Assembly: GCA_017442365.1 (NCBI GenBank)
Contig: JAFRZW010000007.1
Location: 124,001-188,000 of the forward strand
From: Rikenellaceae bacterium
GTDB lineage: Bacteria > Bacteroidota > Bacteroidia > Bacteroidales > Rikenellaceae
DNA length: 64,000 nt
Reading direction: 5' to 3'
The notes under the pieces: generated by a model
Databases searched by the model: none
The model's input: the letters and a program-made list of their open reading frames with translations, nothing else
Told to the model about the DNA's origin: nothing
Part shown: one piece after another, positions 25,480-33,764 of the stretch
Position numbering within the stretch: the stretch's first letter is position 1
How the letters are laid out: the number at the start of each line of letters is the position of its first letter
Translations under genes and position numbers: made by a program

Positions 25480-26211
25480 TTAGCCGATTCGCTGGCGAAC
25501 GACCTCGAAGAGCATAACGGCAGCTGCGGCCGATACATTGAGCGACTCGATATGACCGATCATCGGGATTGCCAGCTGCTCGTCGCACAACTTCATTACC
25601 TCCTTCGAAATGCCACGCTCCTCGTTGCCCATCACGATCGCTGTGGGGCGGGTGAAGTCGGCATCGTAGAGCAGTTTGCGGCTCTTTTCGGTGGCTGCAA
25701 CGATCTGATAACCTTCTGCTTGCAACATTTTGATCGTGTTGCGGATCGAGCCGACACGGCACACGGGAATCGTGGTTAGCGCACCTGCCGACGAGCGGAT
25801 TGCCTCGGCATTGACGGGTGCAGCATTTTTCAGCGGTACGATCAGTCCGTGCGCACCTGCACACTCGGCCGAGCGGGCAATTGCTCCGAAATTTCGCACG
25901 TCGGTAACGCCATCGAAGACCACCACAAGCGGGGTCTCGTCGTCGGGCACGCGCTCGAAAATATCCTCAATCGAGGCATATTCGATCGCAGCGATCTGCG
26001 CCACTACACCCTGATGGTTGCCGCGTGTCAGTCGGTTGAGTTTTTCGACGGGAACCTCCTGAATATGAATATGATGACGGTAGCACAGATCGCGCAACTC
26101 GGTCATCAACTGACCCTCTGCACCCTTGCGGATATAGAGTTTTTCGATCTGTTTGCGTGCCTCGATAGCCTCAGCCACGGGGCGGATTCCGAAAATAAGG
26201 TTGTCTGCCAT
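25480..26211 (-). CDS. rlmB: 23S rRNA (guanosine-2'-O)-methyltransferase RlmB
   Basis: This 243-residue SPOUT methyltransferase of the TrmH family is expected to methylate the 2'-OH of G2251 in 23S rRNA. It has the N-terminal substrate-binding domain (IFGIRPVAEAIEARKQIEKLYI). The three SPOUT motifs follow: NFGAIARSAECAGAHG, then GNEERGIS, then IPMIGHIESLNVSAAAAV, which forms the knot that binds S-adenosylmethionine. It lies 16 bases behind the ABC-F gene. Confidence 0.94.
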   Translation of the reverse strand: MADNLIFGIRPVAEAIEARKQIEKLYIRKGAEGQLMTELRDLCYRHHIHIQEVPVEKLNRLTRGNHQGVVAQIAAIEYASIEDIFERVPDDETPLVVVFDGVTDVRNFGAIARSAECAGAHGLIVPLKNAAPVNAEAIRSSAGALTTIPVCRVGSIRNTIKMLQAEGYQIVAATEKSRKLLYDADFTRPTAIVMGNEERGISKEVMKLCDEQLAIPMIGHIESLNVSAAAAVMLFEVVRQRIG

Positions 26212-26227
26212 ATCGTTTGTTTCGTTT

Positions 26228-28162
26228 CTAATTTTCTTCGATCAATTCCAATTCGTACGACGCTTTTTCCCATTCGTGCATTTGGTGGTCGTAGCGTGTT
26301 TTCAGCTCGTCGTAGGCGCGGTAATCGGCCTCGTTATATTCGGTTGCCGAGGCAAAACGTGCGTCATAATCAGCAATTTGCGACTCGATTTTGGCCAGCT
26401 CCGTTTCGATCGCCTCGACCGCCTTTCGCAGTTTGCGAATCTGTTTCTCCTGCTCCTTTTTCTGTTCGTACGAGAGCTTGCCCGATGAAACGGTCGCACC
26501 CTCTTTCGAGGTGGTTGTGGGCGTAGCTTTGCGTTCGATCTCGGCCATCGACTCCACCTTGCGCTTTTCGAGGAAGTAGTAGATACCGCCCAAATACTCC
26601 TTCACGCCACCGTCGCGGAACTCATAAATCTTATCGACCATTCCGTCCAAAAACTCACGGTCGTGCGACACCACGATAACCGTGCCGTCGAAACGCATAA
26701 GTGCCTCTTTCAGAATATCTTTCGAGCGCATATCCATATGGTTCGTTGGCTCGTCCATAATGAGCAGGTTGTGGGGCGAGAGCATCAGTCGCGCCATTGC
26801 CAAGCGCGAACGCTCGCCTCCCGAAAGCACTTTGACCTTTTTGTCGATATCCTCGCCTCGGAACAAAAAAGCACCCAAGATGTCGCGCAGTCGGGTGCGG
26901 ATATCGCCCACCGCAACGCGATCTAACGTATCGAAAACGGTGATCTCACCGTCCATCAGATCCTCTTGATTCTGAGCGTAGTAACCCACATCGACATTAG
27001 CCCCCAAGCGGATCGAGCCCTCGCTTGGCGACAGCTCTCCGACCAGCATACGTGCCAACGTGGTCTTGCCCTCTCCATTGCGACCGACGAGTGCGATCTT
27101 TTCGCCACGTTCGATCACGAAATTGGCACCGCTGAAAACGTGTTTCGCACCGAAACTCTTGCCCACCTCCTTCACCTCGGCCACAATCTGACCCGAACGA
27201 GGTGCGGGCGGGAACTTGATGTTCAACGTCGAGAGATCCTCCTCATCGACCTCGATACGCTCCAATCGTTCGAGCTGTTTGATACGCGACTGCACCTGAT
27301 TTGATTTTGTAGGCTTGTAGCGGAAACGCTCGATAAATTCCTCTGTCTTTTCGATCATACGTTGCTGATTTTCGTATGCCGCCATCTGTTGTTCGCGGCG
27401 CTCACGACGCAGTACAACGTACTTACTATAAGGCACTTTGTAGTCGTAGATCTTGCCGAGTGAGATCTCGATCGTGCGGTTTGTTACGTTATCGAGAAAG
27501 GCGCGGTCGTGCGAGATGAGCAGCACCGCACCGTTGTAATTTCGCAGATACTCTTCGAGCCACTGAATCGACTCGATGTCGAGGTGGTTCGTAGGCTCGT
27601 CGAGCAGGAACACCGACGGGCGACGCAGGAGCAACTTTGCCAACTCGATACGCATACGCCAGCCACCCGAAAATTGGCTCGTGGGGCGGTTGAAGTCCTC
27701 GCGTCGGAAACCCAATCCGAGCAACGTCTTTTCGATGTCGGCCTCGCGGCTGTCGCCACCCAAGATGTGGTAGCGGTTGTTGCACTCGTCAAGACGGTGC
27801 ATCAACTGCTCGTATTCGGCCGATTCGTAGTCGTCGCGCTCGGCAAGCGCAGTTGTAATGCGCTCAATCTCAGCCTCAATAGCCAGCACCTCGGTAAAGG
27901 CTTTGGCCGTTTCGTCGATGAGCGTAGTGGTGTCGGCCACCTTCATCTGCTGTGGAAGATAGCCGATCGTGCAGTCGCTATTTCGTGTTACAGCACCCGA
28001 TGTTGCCTGTTGTTCGCCCGTGATGATTCGCAGCAGGGTAGTCTTACCCGCACCGTTCTTGCCCACCAGACCGATTCGATCCTTCGGATTGACCAAGAAC
28101 GAGATCTCATCGAAGAGCGTCCAACCGCCGAAACTGACGGTGAGGTTGTCGATTGCAATCAT
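26228..28162 (-). CDS. ABC-F family ATPase
   Basis: This 644-residue protein has two ABC nucleotide-binding domains and no membrane segments. Walker A motifs are GKNGAGKTTLL in the N-terminal half and GRNGEGKTTLA in the C-terminal half. Both signature motifs are present (SGGWRMR and SGGERSRLA). A helical linker of the P-site tRNA interaction type (PTKSNQVQSRIKQLERLERI) separates the domains. The C-terminal 90 residues form a coiled coil. ABC-F proteins act on ribosomes as translation factors. The start at 28162 places the first domain at the N-terminus. It follows rpe by 5 bases. Confidence 0.94.
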   Translation of the reverse strand: MIAIDNLTVSFGGWTLFDEISFLVNPKDRIGLVGKNGAGKTTLLRIITGEQQATSGAVTRNSDCTIGYLPQQMKVADTTTLIDETAKAFTEVLAIEAEIERITTALAERDDYESAEYEQLMHRLDECNNRYHILGGDSREADIEKTLLGLGFRREDFNRPTSQFSGGWRMRIELAKLLLRRPSVFLLDEPTNHLDIESIQWLEEYLRNYNGAVLLISHDRAFLDNVTNRTIEISLGKIYDYKVPYSKYVVLRRERREQQMAAYENQQRMIEKTEEFIERFRYKPTKSNQVQSRIKQLERLERIEVDEEDLSTLNIKFPPAPRSGQIVAEVKEVGKSFGAKHVFSGANFVIERGEKIALVGRNGEGKTTLARMLVGELSPSEGSIRLGANVDVGYYAQNQEDLMDGEITVFDTLDRVAVGDIRTRLRDILGAFLFRGEDIDKKVKVLSGGERSRLAMARLMLSPHNLLIMDEPTNHMDMRSKDILKEALMRFDGTVIVVSHDREFLDGMVDKIYEFRDGGVKEYLGGIYYFLEKRKVESMAEIERKATPTTTSKEGATVSSGKLSYEQKKEQEKQIRKLRKAVEAIETELAKIESQIADYDARFASATEYNEADYRAYDELKTRYDHQMHEWEKASYELELIEEN

Positions 28163-28167
28163 CGGCG

Positions 28168-28818
28168 TTATGCGTTGAGAATCTTCAAAATCTCCGCTTC
28201 GGGATCGGCAGCCTTGAACACTGCGCTGCCGGCTACAAGTGCGTCGCAACCAGCCTCATACAGCTCGCGCGCATTGGCCGCCGAAACACCGCCGTCGATC
28301 TCGATCGTTACATTCAGACCTGCCTCGTCGATCATCTTTCGCAACTCGCGCACTTTGTCGGTCGAGCCTTCGATAAAGCTCTGACCGCCAAAACCCGGCT
28401 CAACGCTCATCACCAGCACCAAATCAACTTCGGGCAGCAACTCGTGCAGAACCTCTACGGGAGTCTTGGGTTTGATCGAGATACCCACTTTGGCACCGCT
28501 CTCACGAATCAGGCGGATAGCCTCGCGCGGGGTTTGTGTTGCCTCGTAGTGGAATGTAACGATGTCGGCACCCGCCTCAGCGAATCGCGCCACATACTTT
28601 TCGGGATCGACGATCATCAGGTGCACGTCGAGTACCTTGTCCGACGCCTTGCGAATGGGTTTCATCACGGGGAAACCGAACGAGATGTTGGGTACAAAGA
28701 CGCCGTCCATCACGTCGATATGGATCCATTGCGCCGCGCTGCGGTCGATCATACGGGTGTCGCGGTCGAGGTTGCCGAAGTCGGCCGAGAGCATCGAGGG
28801 AGAGATAATTCGTTCCAT
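28168..28818 (-). CDS. rpe: Ribulose-phosphate 3-epimerase
   Basis: This 216-residue TIM-barrel enzyme interconverts ribulose-5-phosphate and xylulose-5-phosphate in the pentose phosphate pathway. Motifs are ISPSMLSADFGNL at the start, HIDVMDGVFVPNISFG near 34-49, then MSVEPGFGGQSF and EIDGGVSAANA. The start at 28818 fits the family length, and a -7 box lies 25 bases upstream. It is the first gene of the four-gene minus-strand operon. Confidence 0.96.
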   Translation of the reverse strand: MERIISPSMLSADFGNLDRDTRMIDRSAAQWIHIDVMDGVFVPNISFGFPVMKPIRKASDKVLDVHLMIVDPEKYVARFAEAGADIVTFHYEATQTPREAIRLIRESGAKVGISIKPKTPVEVLHELLPEVDLVLVMSVEPGFGGQSFIEGSTDKVRELRKMIDEAGLNVTIEIDGGVSAANARELYEAGCDALVAGSAVFKAADPEAEILKILNA

Positions 28819-28842
28819 AAAATTTTGATTGTTCTTTACGGA

Positions 28843-28850
28843 CAAAGGTA
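28843..28850 (-). promoter_or_regulatory. -7 box of the rpe operon
   Basis: The minus strand reads TACCTTTG, 24 bases before the rpe ATG. It lies only 24 bases from the divergent rmuC box. Confidence 0.65.
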
Positions 28851-28874
28851 CGCATATTTCTCGAAAAATATAGC

Positions 28875-28882
28875 TATATTTG
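28875..28882 (+). promoter_or_regulatory. -7 box of rmuC
   Basis: TATATTTG lies 22 bases before the rmuC ATG and is divergent from the rpe promoter. Confidence 0.65.
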
Positions 28883-28904
28883 CCGAAAGTTAATCCCACT
28901 GAGT

Positions 28905-30311
28905 ATGAATATTGCACTAATCATATCATTTTCAATCGTTGTGGTGCTACTTTTGGTGGCACTGATCTATTCGCGACGCGAGTTGCGCCAGTCGCGGGCC
29001 GAGACTGCGACCGAGCGCGAGGTGGCACGTCGCGAGGCTGACGAGCAGGCGGCACGTACCGAGGAGTTGCAGGAGCGTATCGTCGAGCTGACTGCGGCAA
29101 AGGGCGAGGCGCAGACCGAGGCGGAGCGTCGTGCGGTGCGTATCGAGGCTCTTGAAGCGCGTTTGGAGGATCAGCAACGAGCATTCGAACAGGAGCGCGA
29201 GGAGCAACGCGAGCAGCAACGTGTGGCAGCCGAGCAGCAGCGTGCCGAGCAGGAGCAGTTGCAGAAGGTGATGCAGGAGCAATTCCGCAATTTGGCAAGC
29301 GATATTTTGGAGGAGAAGAGCCGCGTGTTCCGTCAGACCAATTCGGAGTCTATCGAGCAGTTGCTCAAACCGTTCCGCGATAATATTGCCGATTTTAAGT
29401 TGCGCGTCGAGACGATCCATCGCGACGATGTCGAGCGCCACGGAGCACTGAAAAACGAGCTCAAAAACCTGATGGAACTCAACCGTCGTATTACCGATGA
29501 GACCAATAATCTGACCGAGGCTATTCGTGGCAATTCGAAGGTGCAGGGCGATATGGGCGAGATGATTCTGACGACCATTCTCGACCACTCGAACCTCATC
29601 AAGGGCGAGCACTATGTGGTGCAGGCCAATCTGAAAGATGAGGCGGGCAACAACCTGCGTCCCGATGTGATTTTGAACCTGCCCGAGGGCAAGCGTGTGG
29701 TGATCGACTCGAAGGTGTCGCTGACGGCTTACCTCGACTATACACGCGCCGAAACCGATGCCGAGCGCACGTCGGCAATGGCTCGCCATATCGAGTCGAT
29801 ACGCCAGCATATCAAGGAGTTGAGTCGCAAGGAGTATCAGCGATTGCTGGACTGTACGCCCGATTTCGTGCTGATGTTCGTGCCCATCGAGTCGGCATTT
29901 TTGGAGGCGATGCGCGAGTGCCGCGACGATCTGTGGTTGGAGGCTTACAATCGTAAGGTGATCCTCTCGTCGCCGACCAATCTGTTTGCGATGTTGAAGT
30001 TGGTCGATGATCTGTGGCAGCGCGACAATCGCAACCGCAGCACCGAGCGAATCGCCCAACTTGGAGTCAAACTCTACGATCAGTTTGTCCGTTTTGTGGG
30101 AGCCTTGGAGGGTGTCGGCAAGGGTCTTGGCGAGGCGCAACGCAACTACGACGAGGCTTACAAGCGCCTGACGTCGGGCAACGATAACCTTGTCCGCAAT
30201 AGCGAGCGCTTGCGCCAATACGGTATCAATCCCAAAAAGTTGCTCAACGCCAACCTGCTCGATGCAGCCGAAGAGTCGGCCGAAGAGTCGAGCGAGAGCG
30301 CTGAGAGTTAA
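28905..30311 (+). CDS. rmuC: DNA recombination protein RmuC
   Basis: This 468-residue protein has an N-terminal transmembrane helix (about 3-22) and a long coiled coil rich in Glu, Gln and Arg (about 25-130). The RmuC nuclease-like domain follows, with GNSKVQGDMGEMILTTIL and KRVVIDSKVSLTAYLDY near residues 200-285 and SPTNLFAMLKLVDDLW later. The family limits DNA inversions between short repeats and has a restriction-endonuclease-like core. It is probably monocistronic. Confidence 0.94.
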   Translation: MNIALIISFSIVVVLLLVALIYSRRELRQSRAETATEREVARREADEQAARTEELQERIVELTAAKGEAQTEAERRAVRIEALEARLEDQQRAFEQEREEQREQQRVAAEQQRAEQEQLQKVMQEQFRNLASDILEEKSRVFRQTNSESIEQLLKPFRDNIADFKLRVETIHRDDVERHGALKNELKNLMELNRRITDETNNLTEAIRGNSKVQGDMGEMILTTILDHSNLIKGEHYVVQANLKDEAGNNLRPDVILNLPEGKRVVIDSKVSLTAYLDYTRAETDAERTSAMARHIESIRQHIKELSRKEYQRLLDCTPDFVLMFVPIESAFLEAMRECRDDLWLEAYNRKVILSSPTNLFAMLKLVDDLWQRDNRNRSTERIAQLGVKLYDQFVRFVGALEGVGKGLGEAQRNYDEAYKRLTSGNDNLVRNSERLRQYGINPKKLLNANLLDAAEESAEESSESAES

Positions 30312-30350
30312 AAAGTGGCGGGCGAACGAATCAATTCGCAAGAAATTTAT

Positions 30351-30358
30351 TACCTTTG
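30351..30358 (+). promoter_or_regulatory. -7 box of the aminotransferase gene
   Basis: TACCTTTG lies 51 bases before the ATG at 30410. Confidence 0.6.
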
Positions 30359-30409
30359 TGGGTTACATTTGACGAATAACGACAAATACTTAATAATCAA
30401 TACTCAACT

Positions 30410-31591
30410 ATGAACAAAGTTACTATCGAGCGTTCACATCGTTTGGACGGTATCGGCGAGTACTATTTCTCGCGTAAGTTGCGCGAAATCAGCGAAATTG
30501 AGGCCGCTACGGGCCGTCAGATCATTCGTTTGGCAATGGGTAGTCCCGACCTGCCGCCTCATCAGTCGGTTATCGACCGTCTGTCGAAAGAGGCACAGCG
30601 TCCCGATGTTCACAAATATATGTCGTATCAGGGCGAGCCTATTCTGCGTAAGGCGTTTGCCGATTGGTACAAGCGCTACTACAATGTCGAGGTAGATTTC
30701 CGCTCGGAGGTGTTGCCTCTGCTCGGCTCGAAGGAGGGCTTGATGCACATCTGCCAGACCTTCCTCAATGTGGGCGATAAGGTGTTGGTCCCCAACCCTG
30801 GCTATCCCACTTATAGCGCAGCGGTTAAGCTGTCGGGTGGTGTGATGGTTCCCTACTCGCTGAACAAGCAGACGGGTTTCCTGCCCGATTTCGAGGCTAT
30901 CGAGGCGGCCGGTTTGGAGGGCGTGAAGATGATGTTGGTGAACTATCCCAATATGCCGACGGGTCAGACTCCGACTCCCGATCTGTTCGAGAAGCTGGTT
31001 GCATTCGGTGCTAAGCACAACATTCTGATTATTCACGACAATCCGTATAGCTTTGTTCGTAACCCCAAGCCAATGAGCATTTTGCAGGTTGAGGGCGCAA
31101 TGGAGGTTGCAATGGAGCTCAACTCGCTGTCGAAGGGTCATTCGATGGCAGGCTGGCGTGTGGGTGCGATCTTCGCCAAGAAGGAGTGGATCGACGCAAT
31201 TCTCTGCTTCAAGAGCAATATGGACTCGGGTATGTTCTATCCCGTGCAGGCTGCTGCCGAGACCGCTCTGTCGTTGGGTGATGAGTGGTTCAAGGAGTTG
31301 AACGAGATCTACTATGCTCGCGAGAAACAGGGCTACGAACTGCTTGACGCTCTGGGTTGTACCTATCGCAAGGGTCAGGCTGGTCTGTTCATTTGGGCGG
31401 AGCTGCCTGAGAGCTACGAGGGCGATTCGTTCCAATTCTCGGACGAGGTGATGGAGAAGTGCGACGTATTCGTAACACCGGGTGCGATCTTCGGTAGCGA
31501 GGGTAAGCGTTACGTTCGTATCACTCTGTGCTGCCCCGCCGAGTTGCTCGAAAAGGCTGCCCAGCGTGTGCGCGAGAGATTGAATAAGTAA
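30410..31591 (+). CDS. PLP-dependent class I/II aminotransferase
   Basis: This 393-residue fold-type I aminotransferase has GSPDLPPHQSVI near residue 43, then VPNPGYPTYSAAVKLSGG and VNYPNMPTGQTPTP. The pyridoxal-binding lysine is in SLSKGHSMAGWRVG (near residue 240), and a late Arg in KRYVRITLC binds the carboxylate. It resembles the aspartate/LL-diaminopimelate aminotransferase branch; the exact substrate cannot be fixed. It is monocistronic, between its own -7 box and a strong terminator. Confidence 0.9.
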   Translation: MNKVTIERSHRLDGIGEYYFSRKLREISEIEAATGRQIIRLAMGSPDLPPHQSVIDRLSKEAQRPDVHKYMSYQGEPILRKAFADWYKRYYNVEVDFRSEVLPLLGSKEGLMHICQTFLNVGDKVLVPNPGYPTYSAAVKLSGGVMVPYSLNKQTGFLPDFEAIEAAGLEGVKMMLVNYPNMPTGQTPTPDLFEKLVAFGAKHNILIIHDNPYSFVRNPKPMSILQVEGAMEVAMELNSLSKGHSMAGWRVGAIFAKKEWIDAILCFKSNMDSGMFYPVQAAAETALSLGDEWFKELNEIYYAREKQGYELLDALGCTYRKGQAGLFIWAELPESYEGDSFQFSDEVMEKCDVFVTPGAIFGSEGKRYVRITLCCPAELLEKAAQRVRERLNK

Positions 31592-31610
31592 TTCGATCGA
31601 CCGAACTAAG

Positions 31611-31650
31611 AGGTTGCCCGCGCGCGAGTGCGTTGTGGGCAACCTTTTTT
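31611..31650 (+). terminator. Terminator after the aminotransferase gene
   Basis: AGGTTGCCC (31611-31619) pairs perfectly with GGGCAACCT (31637-31645). A T tract follows. Confidence 0.9.
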
Positions 31651-31662
31651 GTGTGAGTAGTG

Positions 31663-32817
31663 ATGATATTCTCGGTTTTTCAATATTTGAAGGCGTTGGC
31701 CGATCCCGTTGGGCGTTTTCGAACGCTCGGCGTGCCACGTGTTGTGCCTGCGGGGAGCTTCCGCACGGGTAACGACGCGGTGGTCTTTCGTGTTGTGAGC
31801 GAGGGTCGGACGATGATGCTCAAATGTTATCTGCGATCGCCTCAAATGATTGAGGCACGTTGTGCCTGCTCGCAACGAACGCCACTGACGGCCTATTGTC
31901 GGTGGCTCGATCGGGAGCTGACGATTGATGACGATGCGGGCGGAACGACCGAGGTGGGAGTTACGGTGGGCGAGTGGATCGAAGGTCGCACGTTGGCCGA
32001 TGAGATTTTGGACGTAGTGGTTGAGCGCGACGCGGAGCGATTGGCTCGGTTGTCAGCCGAGTTTGATCGGTTGGCATTGGCTCTGCTTGGGCAGGAGTGG
32101 GCGCACGGTGATCTGAAACCCGAAAACATCGTCTGCTCACCGAACGGTATGCGTTTGATTGATATCGACTCGATCTATACGCCCGAACTTGCGGGGCTGA
32201 CCACGACGCAACTCGGTACGGAGGGGTATCGCCACCCGTCGCGAACGGAGAGTGATTTCGATCGCCATTTGGACGACTATCCGATTGCGCTGATCTCGAC
32301 GACGTTGGCCGCTTTGGCACTCGATTACGATCTCTATCGTCGCAACGATCGAGGTGATGGAGTGCTCATCGATCCTTCGGAGGCAGTTGCGGGAATGAGT
32401 GCGATTGTGGCAGAGATCGAACGCCTGTTTGCACGTGCGGGCGACGCGGCTCACACGGTGATACTCAATAGCTTACTTACGCCTACGCATCACATTGAAG
32501 GATTGCACGAGGCGCTGCTACAAGCTGTCGAAGGTGTGCCCGACGCCGACAATCTGGAACTCGCGCCACGAGGTGGTCGTTGGGGTTATACCGATACGCA
32601 GAGTCGCTGGGTGATACAGCCCGTTTATCGGAGTGCGTTTGATTTTCGCGAAGGTTATGCGGCGGTGCAGTTGGGCGACGTATGGCAATATATCGACCGC
32701 CACGCTCGACAGAAGATGATCTGTGCGGAGGCCTCGGCAATCAAGTCGGTGCGCAATGGTCGGGCACGTCTGCTGATTGATGGCGAGTGGGTGGAGCGCG
32801 AGATTGATGAGAATTAA
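31663..32817 (+). CDS. Protein kinase-like protein with C-terminal WG repeats
   Basis: This 384-residue protein has an N-terminal Ser/Thr protein kinase fold. The glycine-rich segment GSFRTGND is near 31-38 and the likely ATP lysine is Lys54 (MMLKCY). The catalytic loop HGDLKPEN (148-155) is intact and a DID triplet (Asp167) stands in place of DFG. The C-terminal part carries WG-type repeats (GGRWGYTDTQSRWVIQPVY and a second degenerate unit), which usually mediate binding. It is cytoplasmic. A paralogue that has lost these catalytic residues lies at 35886-37151. Targets are unknown. Confidence 0.82.
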   Translation: MIFSVFQYLKALADPVGRFRTLGVPRVVPAGSFRTGNDAVVFRVVSEGRTMMLKCYLRSPQMIEARCACSQRTPLTAYCRWLDRELTIDDDAGGTTEVGVTVGEWIEGRTLADEILDVVVERDAERLARLSAEFDRLALALLGQEWAHGDLKPENIVCSPNGMRLIDIDSIYTPELAGLTTTQLGTEGYRHPSRTESDFDRHLDDYPIALISTTLAALALDYDLYRRNDRGDGVLIDPSEAVAGMSAIVAEIERLFARAGDAAHTVILNSLLTPTHHIEGLHEALLQAVEGVPDADNLELAPRGGRWGYTDTQSRWVIQPVYRSAFDFREGYAAVQLGDVWQYIDRHARQKMICAEASAIKSVRNGRARLLIDGEWVEREIDEN

Positions 32818-32841
32818 GCGGAAACAGCCATATAATTAAGG

Positions 32842-32868
32842 TATATTTGCGAAAAATCGCTAACTTTG
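32842..32868 (+). promoter_or_regulatory. Two tandem -7 boxes upstream of nadC
   Basis: TATATTTG (32842-32849) and TAACTTTG (32861-32868) both fit the consensus and lie 53 and 34 bases before the nadC ATG. Either or both could be used. Confidence 0.6.
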
Positions 32869-32902
32869 CCATTTAGAAACAATTAAAAACATATATAAGA
32901 CT

Positions 32903-33754
32903 ATGAAAGCTGAATACATTCCCTTCGTTGAAGAGTTGATCGAACTTGCTATTAAAGAGGATATTGGCGATGGTGATCACACCTCGCTCTGCTGCATTCC
33001 CGCCGAGGAGCGCGGTCGTATGCGCCTGCTGTGCAAGCAGGAGGGTATCATTGCGGGTATCGAGGTTGCGCAGATGGTGCTCAACCGTCTGGATCCCGAG
33101 ATGGAGTTCGAACAGCTGCTCGAAGATGGTACTCGCGTGAAGGTGGGCGACGTGGCGTTCTACGTGTCGGGTCGTCTGCAATCGTTGTTGCAGGCCGAGC
33201 GTATCCTGCTCAATATTATGCAGCGAATGAGTGGCGTGGCGACTCAGACGGCGGTCTATGCCGATCGCTTGGAGGGTCTGAAAACCAAAGTGTTGGATAC
33301 CCGTAAGACCACACCCGGTATGCGCGTGCTGGACAAGATGGCAGTGAAGATCGGCGGTGGCGAGAACCACCGTATCGGTCTGTTCGATATGATTCTTTTG
33401 AAGGACAACCATATCGACTTTGCGGGTGGTGTGGAGCAGGCGCTGACCAAGTGCCGCGAGTATCTGGCTCGCACGGGTCGCAACTTGAAGATCGAGATCG
33501 AGGTGCGCACGTTGGAGAACATCGACGAGGTCTTTGCTGCGGGTGGTGCCGATCGCATTATGCTCGATAACTTTTCTCTTGAAATGACACGTGAGGCAGT
33601 GAAGCGTATTGCGGGTCGTTGCGAGATCGAGTCGAGTGGCGGTATCACGCTCGATACGCTGCGCGACTACGCTGAGTGCGGTGTCGATTTCGTGTCGGTG
33701 GGTGCGCTGACTCACCAGATCAAGAGCCTCGATATGAGTTTGAAGGCTTGCTAA
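32903..33754 (+). CDS. nadC: Nicotinate-nucleotide pyrophosphorylase (carboxylating)
   Basis: This 283-residue enzyme converts quinolinate and PRPP to nicotinate mononucleotide in de novo NAD synthesis. Motifs include KEDIGDGDHTS near the start, then MSGVATQTAVYADRL and KVLDTRKTTPGMRVLDKMAVKIGGGENHR. LKDNHIDFAGG follows, and the phosphate-binding region is ESSGGITLDTLRDYAE. All the expected basic residues are visible. The DPP-IV gene starts 10 bases downstream, although the functions seem unrelated. Confidence 0.96.
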   Translation: MKAEYIPFVEELIELAIKEDIGDGDHTSLCCIPAEERGRMRLLCKQEGIIAGIEVAQMVLNRLDPEMEFEQLLEDGTRVKVGDVAFYVSGRLQSLLQAERILLNIMQRMSGVATQTAVYADRLEGLKTKVLDTRKTTPGMRVLDKMAVKIGGGENHRIGLFDMILLKDNHIDFAGGVEQALTKCREYLARTGRNLKIEIEVRTLENIDEVFAAGGADRIMLDNFSLEMTREAVKRIAGRCEIESSGGITLDTLRDYAECGVDFVSVGALTHQIKSLDMSLKAC

Positions 33755-33764
33755 ACGATTGAAT